A stretch of DNA of 64,000 bases from Vibrio alfacsensis (GCF_003544875.1 NZ_CP032093.1:2604001-2668000), one strand, 5' to 3'. Positions 8,176 through 17,764 are shown, counted from the stretch's first letter. Translations and numbers: made by a program. Notes: generated from the sequence alone by a model not told the origin.

Positions 8176-10422
8176 TTACTTCTTACCAGCACGGATAAAG
8201 CCAGCAAAGCCTTGTTGAACAAAGAAATCATGCATCATCTGATGAATTTCTTCGCCATAAGAACATGACAGTGCTTGCTCGACGAGTTTTTCTAATTCTT
8301 CTTGTTGGCTATGACGAATCAAGTACTTCACCTTAGCCACGTTTGCGGTATTCATACTCAAGCTGTGATAGCCCAAGCCCAATAGCAAGAGAGCGCCAAA
8401 TGGATCGCCAGCTAACTCCCCACAAATACACACGGGTACTTGATATTGTTCGCACACATCATGAATTTGCTTTAACGCTAACAGCACGGCAGGATGCATA
8501 GATTCATAGACATCAGCAACGCGAGAGTTGTTCCGATCGACCGCTAATAAATATTGCGTTAAATCGTTGGTACCGACCGACACAAAGTCAACTCGATGTG
8601 CGATGGACGGCAGCAAATATACCATGGATGGGACTTCTATCATTACCCCAACCTTTGGCGCCTGAATACGGGCATCCAATAGCACGACTTCACTGTAAGC
8701 CTGATTGATTAGCGTGACGGCATCATCGAGCTCTTTGATCCCTGAAATCATAGGAAGCAAAATGCTCAAATTACCGCTGTCTGCGCTCGCTCTTAGCATA
8801 GCTCGCAATTGGATAAGAAAAATATCCGGATGATCCAAAGTAAAACGGATACCACGCCAGCCAAGAAATGGGTTGTCTTCCTCTATTGGCAAGTAAGGTA
8901 ACGGCTTATCACCACCAATATCCAAAGTGCGCATCACCACACGTTGATCTGGATAGCTATTCAATATAGCTTGGTACTGATGATACTGCTCATCTTCGGA
9001 TGGAAAGTGATGCTGAAGTAAAAAAGCGATTTCAGTTCGGTATAGCCCTACCCCATCAACGCCCTGGTTGATGGCAATATTGCTATCGGCACTTAAACCT
9101 GCATTCAGTAATATTTCAATATGACGCCGGTCTTGGGTCACTGCCGGTAACGCGAGGTCTTTATTGACCATCGCAAACAGCTCTGATTCTTCATTAACTA
9201 GGCTGCGGTATTCTCGCAGAAGTTGACGATTCGGTTCGAGAAACACCTCCCCCGTATAGCCATCAACAATCCCTCGTTTACCCACGACGGCTTCAGTATT
9301 GAGAGGGGCTCCCATAATGGCAGGAACGCCTAACGCACGCGACAAAATAGCGGCGTGAGAATTTGCGGCCCCCTCTAACGAAACAACAGCAAGTAAATAT
9401 TGCTTTGGAATAGAAGCCAATAGCGTTGCGGTGAGTTCATTCGCCACTAAAATCACAGGACGATCAATTGCGGAATGTTCTTGTTCACTATTGTGCAAAA
9501 AATACAACAGTCGCTGACCAAGTTCTTTGATGTCTTGTGCCCGTTCACGAAGATACACATCCGACATACGCGCAAAACGATTGGAGTACGTTTCAACGAC
9601 TTGACGCAGCGCCCAGTCGGCTCGGTCACCTTTCTCTATCTGCTTTTTAAGATCGCCACGAAGCATTGGGTCATTGAGCAAGTGAGTAAACAGGTCAAAG
9701 ATTGCCAACGCATCTTTATTAATTTCACTATCCAGCTTTTTTCTCATGCGTCGAAAATCATTCAACGCTCGTTCCACGGCAACAGCTAGGAGCTCATGTT
9801 CGCGTTCTTTATCCAACGTAGATGCAGGAAATACATCATGCAAACAAGGCTGAGTATTATCAAACCAAAACTCACCAATAGCGATACCTGTTGATGCTGG
9901 CAAGCCTTTTATAACGCGAGGCTTAGAAGCTAACTGCCAATGACCTAAATTTTGTGCATGTGCAATCAGAACGGCAAGCTGAGCAGATAAGGTAACAAGG
10001 AAAGACTCTTCCATCTCACTAAACAAGCGCGGTGTTTTCTGTTGGATGACAAGAACACCTAACACTTTTTTGCGATAAATTATGGGCGTGCCAAGGAATG
10101 AGTGATAAACCTGCTCACCAAGTTGAGGGAAAAACTTAAAATCAGGGTGGGTGGAAGCTTCTGCAAGATTTAGTGGTTCTGCACTGCGCTTAACCAGCCC
10201 CACTAAACCTTCATTAAAATCAATTTGAATGCTCTTGCCTTCAAAAATAAGGCCTTGAGTTGCCATTAACTCAAGGCGCTGCATTTCTTCATTCGCAAGA
10301 TAAATAGTACAACACTCAGTACAAAGGGCCGCGCAGGTCTCCTTTACTAAGATATCAAGAGCCAAGTGTACATCATCGACTCGGGAAACTTTTTCAACTA
10401 TATCCCTTAGCTGACTGAGCAT
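8176..10422 (-). CDS. ptsP: PEP-protein phosphotransferase of the nitrogen PTS (EI-Ntr)
   Basis: 748 residues. An N-terminal GAF sensor domain (about 1-160) is followed by a full enzyme I: the phosphohistidine region EGAANSHAAILSRALGVPA near residue 355, and the PEP-binding barrel with GLYRTEIAFLL, RTLDIGGDK and VGTNDLTQY. The protein takes phosphate from PEP and passes it to NPr and EIIA-Ntr, linking nitrogen and potassium status to regulation. The GAF domain binds glutamine/2-oxoglutarate in studied homologues. It starts 9 nt after rppH, the conserved arrangement. No defects seen. Confidence 0.95.
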   Translation of the reverse strand: MLSQLRDIVEKVSRVDDVHLALDILVKETCAALCTECCTIYLANEEMQRLELMATQGLIFEGKSIQIDFNEGLVGLVKRSAEPLNLAEASTHPDFKFFPQLGEQVYHSFLGTPIIYRKKVLGVLVIQQKTPRLFSEMEESFLVTLSAQLAVLIAHAQNLGHWQLASKPRVIKGLPASTGIAIGEFWFDNTQPCLHDVFPASTLDKEREHELLAVAVERALNDFRRMRKKLDSEINKDALAIFDLFTHLLNDPMLRGDLKKQIEKGDRADWALRQVVETYSNRFARMSDVYLRERAQDIKELGQRLLYFLHNSEQEHSAIDRPVILVANELTATLLASIPKQYLLAVVSLEGAANSHAAILSRALGVPAIMGAPLNTEAVVGKRGIVDGYTGEVFLEPNRQLLREYRSLVNEESELFAMVNKDLALPAVTQDRRHIEILLNAGLSADSNIAINQGVDGVGLYRTEIAFLLQHHFPSEDEQYHQYQAILNSYPDQRVVMRTLDIGGDKPLPYLPIEEDNPFLGWRGIRFTLDHPDIFLIQLRAMLRASADSGNLSILLPMISGIKELDDAVTLINQAYSEVVLLDARIQAPKVGVMIEVPSMVYLLPSIAHRVDFVSVGTNDLTQYLLAVDRNNSRVADVYESMHPAVLLALKQIHDVCEQYQVPVCICGELAGDPFGALLLLGLGYHSLSMNTANVAKVKYLIRHSQQEELEKLVEQALSCSYGEEIHQMMHDFFVQQGFAGFIRAGKK

Positions 10423-10431
10423 GTTAATCCT

Positions 10432-10950
10432 CTATCTACGCAGCTTTTTTCTTTTACCTTTCGTTTTGCGTTCGCGAAAAGGCATAGCTAAAGATGCAAA
10501 TTCTTTCATTGCACGGCGATAGACATCTCTTTTAAAAGAAACAACTTGCCTAACTGGATACCAATAACTCACCCAGCGCCAACCATCAAATTCAGGAGAT
10601 TTCCCTCGCTGCATATTGATTTGAGATTCATCGCTCTCTAATCGCAGCAGAAACCATTTCTGTTTTTGGCCGATACAAACAGGCTTAGAGTCCCAACGCA
10701 CGAGTCGCTTTGGTAGTTTATATCTTAACCAATGACGACTTGTTGCAATGATCTTGACGTCTTTTTTCGTCAAACCGACTTCTTCATATAACTCTCTGAA
10801 CATGGCTTGTTCAGGAGTTTCACCTTCGTCAATCCCACCTTGTGGAAATTGCCATGAGTGTTGCCCGTATCGTTTAGCCCAGAAGACCTGACCATGGTTA
10901 TTACAGATTACAATACCAACATTCAGTCGGTAACCATCGCCATCTATCAC
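10432..10950 (-). CDS. rppH: RNA pyrophosphohydrolase
   Basis: 172 residues with a complete Nudix box at residues 38-60 ([17 protein letters not shown] then YEEVGL). RppH removes pyrophosphate from the 5' end of mRNAs, which starts RNase E decay. The protein begins [17 protein letters not shown], exactly the family start. It is first in the leftward rppH-ptsP-TauE-lgt-thyA cluster. The promoter must lie in the 616-nt gap to the right, which also carries the DnaA-box cluster. The C-terminus is lysine/arginine-rich ([14 protein letters not shown]), a likely RNA-contact tail. Confidence 0.95.
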   Translation of the reverse strand: MIDGDGYRLNVGIVICNNHGQVFWAKRYGQHSWQFPQGGIDEGETPEQAMFRELYEEVGLTKKDVKIIATSRHWLRYKLPKRLVRWDSKPVCIGQKQKWFLLRLESDESQINMQRGKSPEFDGWRWVSYWYPVRQVVSFKRDVYRRAMKEFASLAMPFRERKTKGKRKKLRR

Positions 10951-11566
10951 CGGCTAACCTCTATGAATAATTTTATATTACCGTGATTTTTCCACATATC
11001 CCCATTACTAGCAAACTTACTGATGTGATATGAGCAAGATTTATTACCATTTCACCGACTCTGGATATCTTTTAACCAGAATGGACTTTATCAACACCAG
11101 TTTGAGACCTAGCCCACATTTATTCACCTTTTCTGTGAATAACTTTGTGAAGAAAAGCATATCCATAAATATTTTTGGTCATAACAATTACTTCAATCAT
11201 TACTATTAAAATTAGAATTGCAAATTAAATCATTGATATTAAATACAAAATTTATGATTACGTAAGTAAAAGAACAAATCATACTGATGATCTTTTCGCC
11301 AAATCTAGATCGGTCAAAGATCGCTCAATAGACTATTTATCCACATTCAACTGGTATGAGTTCATTAAAACAACGGAAAATCAAGTCTCAATCGGAGCAG
11401 CAACCCCTGTTAATTTATCCAGTTCAAGAAAGGATCTTTTATGACTTACACCAAACTGTGGATAAGTTATGGATGGATCGATATTTGTCCCGTTCGTTGA
11501 AATCTTAGGCAGTGTCAATACGCGTAATTTGTTAGAATCCAATTTTGTCTTACCACTACAAGAGTT
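10951..11566. other. rppH / mutH divergent intergenic region
   Basis: 616 nt, AT-rich, no credible gene. It holds the rppH and mutH promoters and, from 11120 to 11465, several matches to the DnaA box, described separately. A further 8/9 match lies at 10988-10996 (TTTTCCACA). Several GATC sites are interspersed. Confidence 0.6.
11120..11465. promoter_or_regulatory. Cluster of DnaA-box sequences
   Basis: Against the consensus TTATNCACA I find TTATTCACC at 11120-11128 (8/9, plus), TGTGAATAA at 11134-11142 (9/9, minus), TTATCCACA at 11337-11345 (9/9, plus) and TGTGGATAA at 11457-11465 (9/9, minus). A weaker TTATCCAGT lies at 11415-11423. Three perfect and one near-perfect box within 350 bp of non-coding DNA upstream of mutH is far above chance. 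A regulatory or DnaA-titrating role is inference. Confidence 0.65.
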
Positions 11567-12247
11567 ATGAAACCAGAACCACAATCTGAAGCGGAACTAA
11601 TGGAACGCGCGCATGACATCGCAGGCCTAAGCTTTGCAGAACTTGCAGAAGAAGCGGGTATGAAAGTGCCTGATAACCTTAAACGCGATAAAGGCTGGGT
11701 GGGACAATTACTGGAATGGCACCTAGGGGCTGTGGCTGGCAGTAAACCACAGCAAGATTTTACCAAGCTAGGTATTGAGCTTAAAAGCATTCCGATCAGT
11801 TACACTGGAAAACCATTAGAGACCACCTTTGTTTGCGTCGCACCACTCACTGGTGTGCACGGCCTAACATGGGAAACCAGTCACGTACGTAACAAATTGT
11901 CTCGCGTACTTTGGGTTCCTGTTGAAGGTGAGCGTGAGATTCCTCTATCAGAGCGACGTGTTGGCAGCCCCTTAATCTGGTCTCCTAATCAAGAAGAAGA
12001 GCACATTTTAAGACGTGATTGGGAGGAGCTCATGGAATTGATCGTGTTAGGAAAGTTTGATCAAATATCTGCAAGACACGGAGAGGCGCTACACCTCCGT
12101 CCAAAAGCGGCAAACGCTAAAGCATTAACGGAAGCATACAGCGCCAATGGTAAACCGATCAAAACATTACCTCGTGGATTCTATCTCAGAACACAATTTA
12201 CTGAGCAGATCCTGCTTAGACACTATATTAGTGTTCAGCAAACTTGA
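11567..12247 (+). CDS. mutH: DNA mismatch repair endonuclease MutH
   Basis: 226 residues. The catalytic set of the type-II-restriction-like fold is visible: Glu50 in LLEWHLG, Asp64 in DFTKLG, and Glu71-x-Lys73 in IELKSIP, corresponding to the E. coli Glu56/Asp70/Glu77/Lys79 series. MutH nicks the unmethylated strand at hemimethylated GATC when activated by MutS-MutL. The ATG at 11567 gives the family start [15 protein letters not shown]. Its upstream region contains DnaA boxes. The stop is followed by a 15-bp tandem repeat and a convergent gene. Confidence 0.95.
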   Translation: MKPEPQSEAELMERAHDIAGLSFAELAEEAGMKVPDNLKRDKGWVGQLLEWHLGAVAGSKPQQDFTKLGIELKSIPISYTGKPLETTFVCVAPLTGVHGLTWETSHVRNKLSRVLWVPVEGEREIPLSERRVGSPLIWSPNQEEEHILRRDWEELMELIVLGKFDQISARHGEALHLRPKAANAKALTEAYSANGKPIKTLPRGFYLRTQFTEQILLRHYISVQQT

Positions 12248-12261
12248 GTTGAATAACTTTC

Positions 12262-12306
12262 GTTAAACAATCTTAAGTTAAACAAGCTTAAGTTAAACGA
12301 ACTTAG
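12262..12306. repeat. 15-bp tandem repeat, three copies
   Basis: GTTAAACAATCTTAA, GTTAAACAAGCTTAA and GTTAAACGAACTTAG follow each other without gaps between the mutH stop and the stop codon of the convergent gene at 12307. Units differ at one to three positions. Confidence 0.75.
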
Positions 12307-12618
12307 TTAATGAGTAACGAGAGATAACTCAATATCGCAATATGAAGCCGCCCCTTCATTGCCAAACTCTTCATAAGCGTTACGTAATCTCAGATAGGCT
12401 TTATCAATCCCTAACCTAAGCAGCTGTTCTTTCACCAACTCTAGCGATCCGAAATGCATCGGATCTTCGCCGTCCTTAATCGGCTCTAGTTGATGCTTAT
12501 ATTCCACTGCTAGTAGATAGTCAGAGACATCAGAACAACCGATCACAAAAACCTTAGGTGTCTTGTAGGAGTCTTTGTGGTGGCCATGCACCCACATGTC
12601 CAGTTGATGTATCTGCAT
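12307..12618 (-). CDS. Conserved small protein, DUF6482-like
   Basis: 103 residues, begins MQIHQLDMWVHGHHKDSYKT. I associate this with the DUF6482 family of short gammaproteobacterial proteins; function unknown and the family call is from memory. It is acidic, with no signal peptide or membrane segment. The start is well supported by a near-perfect Shine-Dalgarno (AAAGGAGGTG) on the minus strand, implying high translation. It is convergent with mutH, and its stop abuts the 15-bp tandem repeat. Confidence 0.75.
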   Translation of the reverse strand: MQIHQLDMWVHGHHKDSYKTPKVFVIGCSDVSDYLLAVEYKHQLEPIKDGEDPMHFGSLELVKEQLLRLGIDKAYLRLRNAYEEFGNEGAASYCDIELSLVTH

Positions 12619-12738
12619 AATGCACCTCCTTTAAGATTTAAGTGTAGCTCTACAATTCTGAGCTTTCGAGCCATCTCAATTCAGAACGGAAAGCATTTGC
12701 GGTGGCGTGTAGAAATCCCCTATATTGAAATGACTTAT

Positions 12739-12757
12739 ACCAATCACAGTAAGTGAG
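12739..12757. repeat. 19-bp interspersed repeat, copy 2
   Basis: Identical to 5454-5472. Here it opens the leader of tas. The 100-bp stretch from about 12737 to 12838 ends in ATTGGTTAT, a partial reverse complement of its left end (ATACCAAT), so it might be a decayed miniature inverted-repeat element; that is a weak inference. Confidence 0.5.
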
Positions 12758-12870
12758 TGGCAGAGGTAGCGCAGGTAAAACGACTTTATCGAGCGTTATC
12801 ACAAGCTAGAGTGACTCGTGATTTACGACGATTGGTTATTATTCAGTCAATGATTCTTCAAGGACGTGAA

Positions 12871-13905
12871 ATGCAATACACTAAACTTCCGCACTCCTCA
12901 CTCGAAATAAGCAAGATCTGCCTTGGTACAATGACGTTTGGTGAACAAAATACCGAGCATGAAGCATTTCAACAAATAGACTTCGCTCTCGATCATGGGG
13001 TGAACTTTATTGATACTGCAGAGATGTATCCTGTGCCACCCGATGCCAATACCCAAGGTTTGACTGAGCAATACATTGGTAACTGGTTGACGAAAAGCGG
13101 TAAACGCGAGAAAGTCATCCTCGCCACGAAGATCGCCGGTCCGCGCAATGTGCCTTATATTCGAGAGAATATGAGCCTCAATCGTCGCCATATTCACACC
13201 GCAATCAATGACAGCTTAAAACGCTTACAAACCAACTATGTGGATCTATACCAATTGCATTGGCCTCAGCGTCAAACCAACTGCTTTGGTCAACTCAACT
13301 ACCCTTATCCTGAATCTCAAGAAGACGTTACCTTAATCGAGACCTTGGATGCTCTAACTGAATTAGTGAAAGCAGGAAAAGTAAGGTATATCGGTGTTTC
13401 TAATGACACGCCTTGGGGAGTGATGTCGTTGTTACGCCTTGCAGAAAAACACGATTTACCACGCATTGTGTCCATTCAAAATCCATACAACTTGCTCAAC
13501 CGGAGCTTTGAAATTGGTTTATCGGAAATAAGCCATTACGAAGGTGTTCAGTTATTAGCGTACTCTCCTCTCGCTTTCGGTTGTTTAAGTGGTAAGTACC
13601 TCCATGGAGAAAAACCAGTAGGCGCTCGCTGTACAAAATGGGAACGTTTCGCTCGCTACTTTACACCTCAAGGTATAAAAGCAACACAAGCCTACGTGAA
13701 CCTAGCAAAAGAATACGACTTAGACCCCGCTCAAATGGCTCTCGCGTTTGTCAATCAACGTCCATTTGTCGCTTCCAACATCATTGGTGCGACCAACCTA
13801 AAACAGCTAAAAGCCAACATTGACAGTATCGACATCAATTTAAGCGATGAATTGCTGATAAAAATCCAATCAATCAGCACAATTTACTCCAATCCTTGCC
13901 CATAA
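12871..13905 (+). CDS. tas: Aldo/keto reductase Tas
   Basis: 344 residues from the ATG at 12871 (AAGGACG ribosome site), matching E. coli Tas (346). The reading frame is open upstream to 12757, but that stretch is the repeat-like leader and not protein. The aldo-keto reductase core is present: FIDTAEMYPVPP (catalytic Asp and Tyr), KIAGPRN, DLYQLHWPQR, the IGVSN strand and a C-terminal NADPH site with GATNLKQLKANI. Tas was found in E. coli as a suppressor of tyrosine auxotrophy under starvation; the true substrate is unknown. It stands alone, upstream of a convergent DUF1127-like gene. Confidence 0.92.
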   Translation: MQYTKLPHSSLEISKICLGTMTFGEQNTEHEAFQQIDFALDHGVNFIDTAEMYPVPPDANTQGLTEQYIGNWLTKSGKREKVILATKIAGPRNVPYIRENMSLNRRHIHTAINDSLKRLQTNYVDLYQLHWPQRQTNCFGQLNYPYPESQEDVTLIETLDALTELVKAGKVRYIGVSNDTPWGVMSLLRLAEKHDLPRIVSIQNPYNLLNRSFEIGLSEISHYEGVQLLAYSPLAFGCLSGKYLHGEKPVGARCTKWERFARYFTPQGIKATQAYVNLAKEYDLDPAQMALAFVNQRPFVASNIIGATNLKQLKANIDSIDINLSDELLIKIQSISTIYSNPCP

Positions 13906-13937
13906 AACAAAAAAGCGGCTGACCATCAAGGTCAGCC
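13906..13937 (-). terminator. Terminator of the DUF1127-like gene
   Basis: Perfect stem GGCTGACC / GGTCAGCC with a five-base loop. On the minus strand it is followed by GCTTTTTTGTTTT, so it acts leftward; tas is convergent and may share it. Confidence 0.85.
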
Positions 13938-13997
13938 AATTAACGGAGCCCATCATTGAGTCCAGCGAATTACGCAGGTTTCAACTTGGGCTTTTGC

Positions 13998-14249
13998 TTA
14001 CGTCAGTATTCGCGAAGTTAACACACGACGAAGATGGCGAACTCTGCGATCGACTTGAACTTCATCCGGTGTGCGAGTCAAAATAGCTCGACCCTCAGAA
14101 TCCAATCCCATGTCTCTTAGCAAGTGAGCATTCAACCATGGAATATTTTTGCTACTACGACGAACGGCGCGCTGCCACTGCTTCTCTTCGCGGATCAAAT
14201 CCGCTTTTACTAATAAAGTGGCGAGCTTTAAATATATAGAATGACGCAT
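13998..14249 (-). CDS. Small basic protein, DUF1127-like
   Basis: 83 residues from the ATG at 14249, preceded by GGAG on the minus strand; an in-frame ATG at 14276 has no ribosome site. The C-terminal half contains WLNAHLLRDMGLDSEGRAI, the YjiS/DUF1127-type motif (LxDxGL). Such proteins are small, arginine-rich, and in alphaproteobacteria bind RNA or affect phosphate and RNA metabolism; nothing is known here. It lies downstream of a 36-codon gene, and the two are separated by a long inverted repeat. Confidence 0.7.
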   Translation of the reverse strand: MRHSIYLKLATLLVKADLIREEKQWQRAVRRSSKNIPWLNAHLLRDMGLDSEGRAILTRTPDEVQVDRRVRHLRRVLTSRILT

Positions 14250-14282
14250 AACTTTTCTCCAAATTGCGATAAACAAGCGACT

Positions 14283-14342
14283 GGGAAAAGTAGCGTGGAT
14301 ACAAACAGATCGATTCTTTCGATACTAAGCTGCTACTTTCCC
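14283..14342. repeat. Inverted repeat between two small genes
   Basis: GGGAAAaGTAGC at 14283-14294 pairs with GCTACTTTCCC at 14332-14342 (one bulge), enclosing a smaller ATCGAT...GAT dyad. There is no U tract, so it is not a simple terminator; it may be an mRNA stability or processing element between the 36-aa gene and the DUF1127-like gene. Confidence 0.6.
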
Positions 14343-14372
14343 GCAGCCTAGTCAAAATAGGTAGGTTACGGA

Positions 14373-14483
14373 CTAATTTTTGTCTCGAGTGCTAATAACG
14401 TCCAGGTTGTTCGCCTTAAAGGTGGTTCGAACAATCGGCATACGATCAGCGCAAGCAATGTGGTTAACAACGTAATGTTTCAT
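14373..14483 (-). CDS. Putative 36-aa small protein
   Basis: Read leftward from the ATG at 14483, preceded by a near-perfect ribosome site (AGGAGG, 6 nt before the ATG), this encodes 36 residues starting MKHYVVNHIACADRMP and ending in TAG. It has no membrane segment and no recognised domain. The strong ribosome site and its position upstream of the DUF1127-like gene suggest a real small protein or translated leader. An upstream promoter candidate is the minus-strand TACAAT near 14550. Confidence 0.5.
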   Translation of the reverse strand: MKHYVVNHIACADRMPIVRTTFKANNLDVISTRDKN

Positions 14484-14934
14484 CTTGCGCCTCCTAGCTA
14501 AAAATTAATCCGTGGTTGATAGGGTATAGCTCTTTGAGCTACGGTTAAATTGTAAGCAATAGAGATTAATAATCAATCATTTCACTCATAATTATTCAAA
14601 ACAAAGCAATGCGCTAAAACTTAGTTGCATATTGTTTTGATATGACATATTCACCAAATGAATATATTAAATACGAAATTTTATAAATAGATTCGATAAC
14701 GTTAAAACTAACACCTCAAAAGATGGCCTGCTATTGACTAGCATTGGTATAGCTCTCTATTGGTGTAGCTATCTATTGGCATAACTACCTATTGGTGTAG
14801 CTATCTGTTGGTGAAGCTATCTATTGGAGTAACGGTGTACCACGATATGACAAATATCAGATACCACACCTTAGATTTATAGATGGTGAATTTATAGATA
14901 GTAGATTTAAACGGTTGATGTATAAACGTTAGAT
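14484..14934. other. AT-rich gap with tandem repeat, left of the IS element
   Basis: 451 nt without a gene. Its left part should hold the promoter of the 36-aa gene. The right part holds the 16-bp tandem repeat (14743-14838) and a short direct repeat of ATTTATAGAT (about 14874-14900). The IS3-family element begins at 14935. Confidence 0.6.
14743..14838. repeat. 16-bp tandem repeat, six copies
   Basis: Consensus ATTGGTGTAGCTATCT. Units begin at 14743, 14759, 14775, 14791, 14807 and 14823. Copies 2 and 4 are identical; the others differ by a few bases and the last diverges most. A non-coding VNTR candidate. Confidence 0.85.
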
Positions 14935-14942
14935 TGTAGTGG

Positions 14943-15844
<902 letters not shown>

Positions 15845-16174
15845 AGAATAGACTTCTCTCGCTCCAAACGGCTAATGCGGGCTTCAAGCTCTTGAATTTT
15901 TTGCTGCTCAGGCGTCAATGCTTTAGAAGTAGGAGTTATCCCGTTACGCTCAGATTTTAACTGCTCAACCCAACGGCGTAAGACAGTTTGTCCCACATCA
16001 ACAGCTCTACTCGCTTCTAAAACAGTGTAATTTTGGTCAAGCACTAAGCTTGCAGCTTCTTGCTTGAACTCTGGACTAAATGTACGACGAACTCTGGTCA
16101 TAAAACACTCTCTTGGGGTGGTAACTGTACCACCTAAAATGGTGTCCGGCTTTATTAGACCACTACAGATATAC

Positions 16175-16201
16175 AAAAGGAGCGTAATGACGCTCCTTTT
16201 T
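16175..16201 (-). terminator. vpsR terminator
   Basis: Stem AAAAGGAGCG / CGCTCCTTTT, loop TAATGA, between the vpsR stop and the right end of the IS. The IS sits just beyond it. Confidence 0.88.
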
Positions 16202-16230
16202 AAACTTTAAGATACCTCAATGCCAAAGCT

Positions 16231-17565
16231 TTATACGGTATGTTCTGAAATCAAATTATGTTTATTTAACAATCGATACATAGTTGCACGAGACACACCC
16301 AATTCTTTCGCCGCATTTGATACTTGACCGGAGTGCGATTCCAACACCACCATCAGCGCATCACGCTCACTCTTTTCTCGTATTGATTTCAAGCTGCGTT
16401 TCACTTCATTACGCTGTGGCAAATCGAGATGATGCTCCTCAATCAAAACACTATCCGACATCAATACTGCACGCTTCACTTGATTCATTAACTCACGAAC
16501 ATTGCCCGGCCAAAAGTAACGCGTTAAAGACTTAAGCGCATCTTCTGAAAAGCTTTTTGCTTGGGAGTTGTACTCTTTCGAAAATTCTTGCAGGTAGTAG
16601 CAAGCCAACAACGCAATATCACTGACTCTCTCTTTCAAACTCGGCACGTTAATACGTAAAACATTGATGTAGTGGTAAAGTTCTTCATTAAAATCACCAT
16701 CTATAAGAGCTTTCTCCACATCCGACGAATTGGCCGCAAGAATACGCACGTCCACATTCTTAATACCATCAATCGTCTCGATCGTTCCCTCTTGCAGAAA
16801 CCTTAATAGGTTCATCTGCTGATCTTTAGAAATCGTTAGAATGTCATTGAGTAAAACCGTGCCCCCATCAGCCTGCTCTAGCAAGCAAGGACCGATACTT
16901 TCGTCAGCACCGATACCAAAAACTTCAGCCTGAAAGCGCTGTTCATTCAGAGCACGACAGTTAATCGATAAGAATGTCTTATGAGAACGCGAAGATACTT
17001 TATGAATTGCTCGAGCAACGGCCTCTTTACCAGTACCGCTTTCGCCATAAATGAGAATGCTAACATCCGTTGGCCCAATTCGCTTTACTTGATCGCGCAA
17101 GCGCTTCATTGGGATTGAATCACCGATCAAACCCATATCTAAGCTATTACCAAAACTTGGCCATACTTTCTTTTCAAGTTTAAGCATACCCAGTTGGTGA
17201 CCAATGGTGCTTAGTAGTTGTGCGTCGGGAATTGGGGCAGTAAAAAAATCAATGCAGAAGTTAACGATGAACTGGCAAATTGTGTCCACACCAAGCTGGG
17301 ATTCACGAATAAACGCCAACCAACGCACATGTTTATGAGAACTCACTAAGTTTGCTAAACCATTAAGGCTGAACTCATCATGGCTGAGGTCAACTATACC
17401 GATACATGGTCCAATATCTTCCAACAGCGTGTTAGCTTTACGTAGATCACCGACTTGGTGACACTTCCATCCCACTTGTTCTAGAACCGATAACCAAGGT
17501 TCATAGTTACCACCCACTACAACCAGTGAGCCCGGAATGGAATCCATCTTAAACTGCCCAGCCAT
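16231..17565 (-). CDS. vpsR: Biofilm/exopolysaccharide regulator VpsR (CpsR)
   Basis: 444 residues with NtrC-type layout: receiver-like domain (1-130; Asp59 in GIVDLSHDE matches the conserved phospho-acceptor position), AAA+ domain (Walker A GESGTGKEA at 174-182) and a Fis-type helix-turn-helix at the end (VSNAAKELGVSRATMYRLL). The sigma-54-contacting GAFTGA loop is absent (FGIGADESIG instead), and the Walker B region reads GGTVLLND rather than the usual LDE. These departures agree with published work that VpsR works with sigma-70 RNA polymerase and c-di-GMP. In vibrios it activates exopolysaccharide genes. The tas-vpsR-lysS neighbourhood also fits. Confidence 0.9.
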   Translation of the reverse strand: MAGQFKMDSIPGSLVVVGGNYEPWLSVLEQVGWKCHQVGDLRKANTLLEDIGPCIGIVDLSHDEFSLNGLANLVSSHKHVRWLAFIRESQLGVDTICQFIVNFCIDFFTAPIPDAQLLSTIGHQLGMLKLEKKVWPSFGNSLDMGLIGDSIPMKRLRDQVKRIGPTDVSILIYGESGTGKEAVARAIHKVSSRSHKTFLSINCRALNEQRFQAEVFGIGADESIGPCLLEQADGGTVLLNDILTISKDQQMNLLRFLQEGTIETIDGIKNVDVRILAANSSDVEKALIDGDFNEELYHYINVLRINVPSLKERVSDIALLACYYLQEFSKEYNSQAKSFSEDALKSLTRYFWPGNVRELMNQVKRAVLMSDSVLIEEHHLDLPQRNEVKRSLKSIREKSERDALMVVLESHSGQVSNAAKELGVSRATMYRLLNKHNLISEHTV

Positions 17566-17764
17566 TCACTAACCCTTATTCTTTATTGAAAATTCGTATC
17601 CCCACAAAGCACCCTTGTGAGCGGGTTACATTATCGAGACAAAGGTCACGCTCGTCTGTCTCAATATTAAGACTATGCAATAGATTGAGAATTTGCGAAA
17701 AAGGAATCACATAAACTCTCACTATGTTGGATTAATTATTTGAAATTGCTCGAATTTTAAAATA

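Noticed and set aside
11381..11790. Two minus-strand frames across the mutH start and upstream gap
   Set aside because: Overlap mutH in antisense and cross the DnaA-box region; no ribosome site and low-complexity composition.
12757..12870. N-terminal extension of tas
   Set aside because: It lies in repeat-like DNA; the ATG at 12871 has a ribosome site and matches the E. coli protein start.
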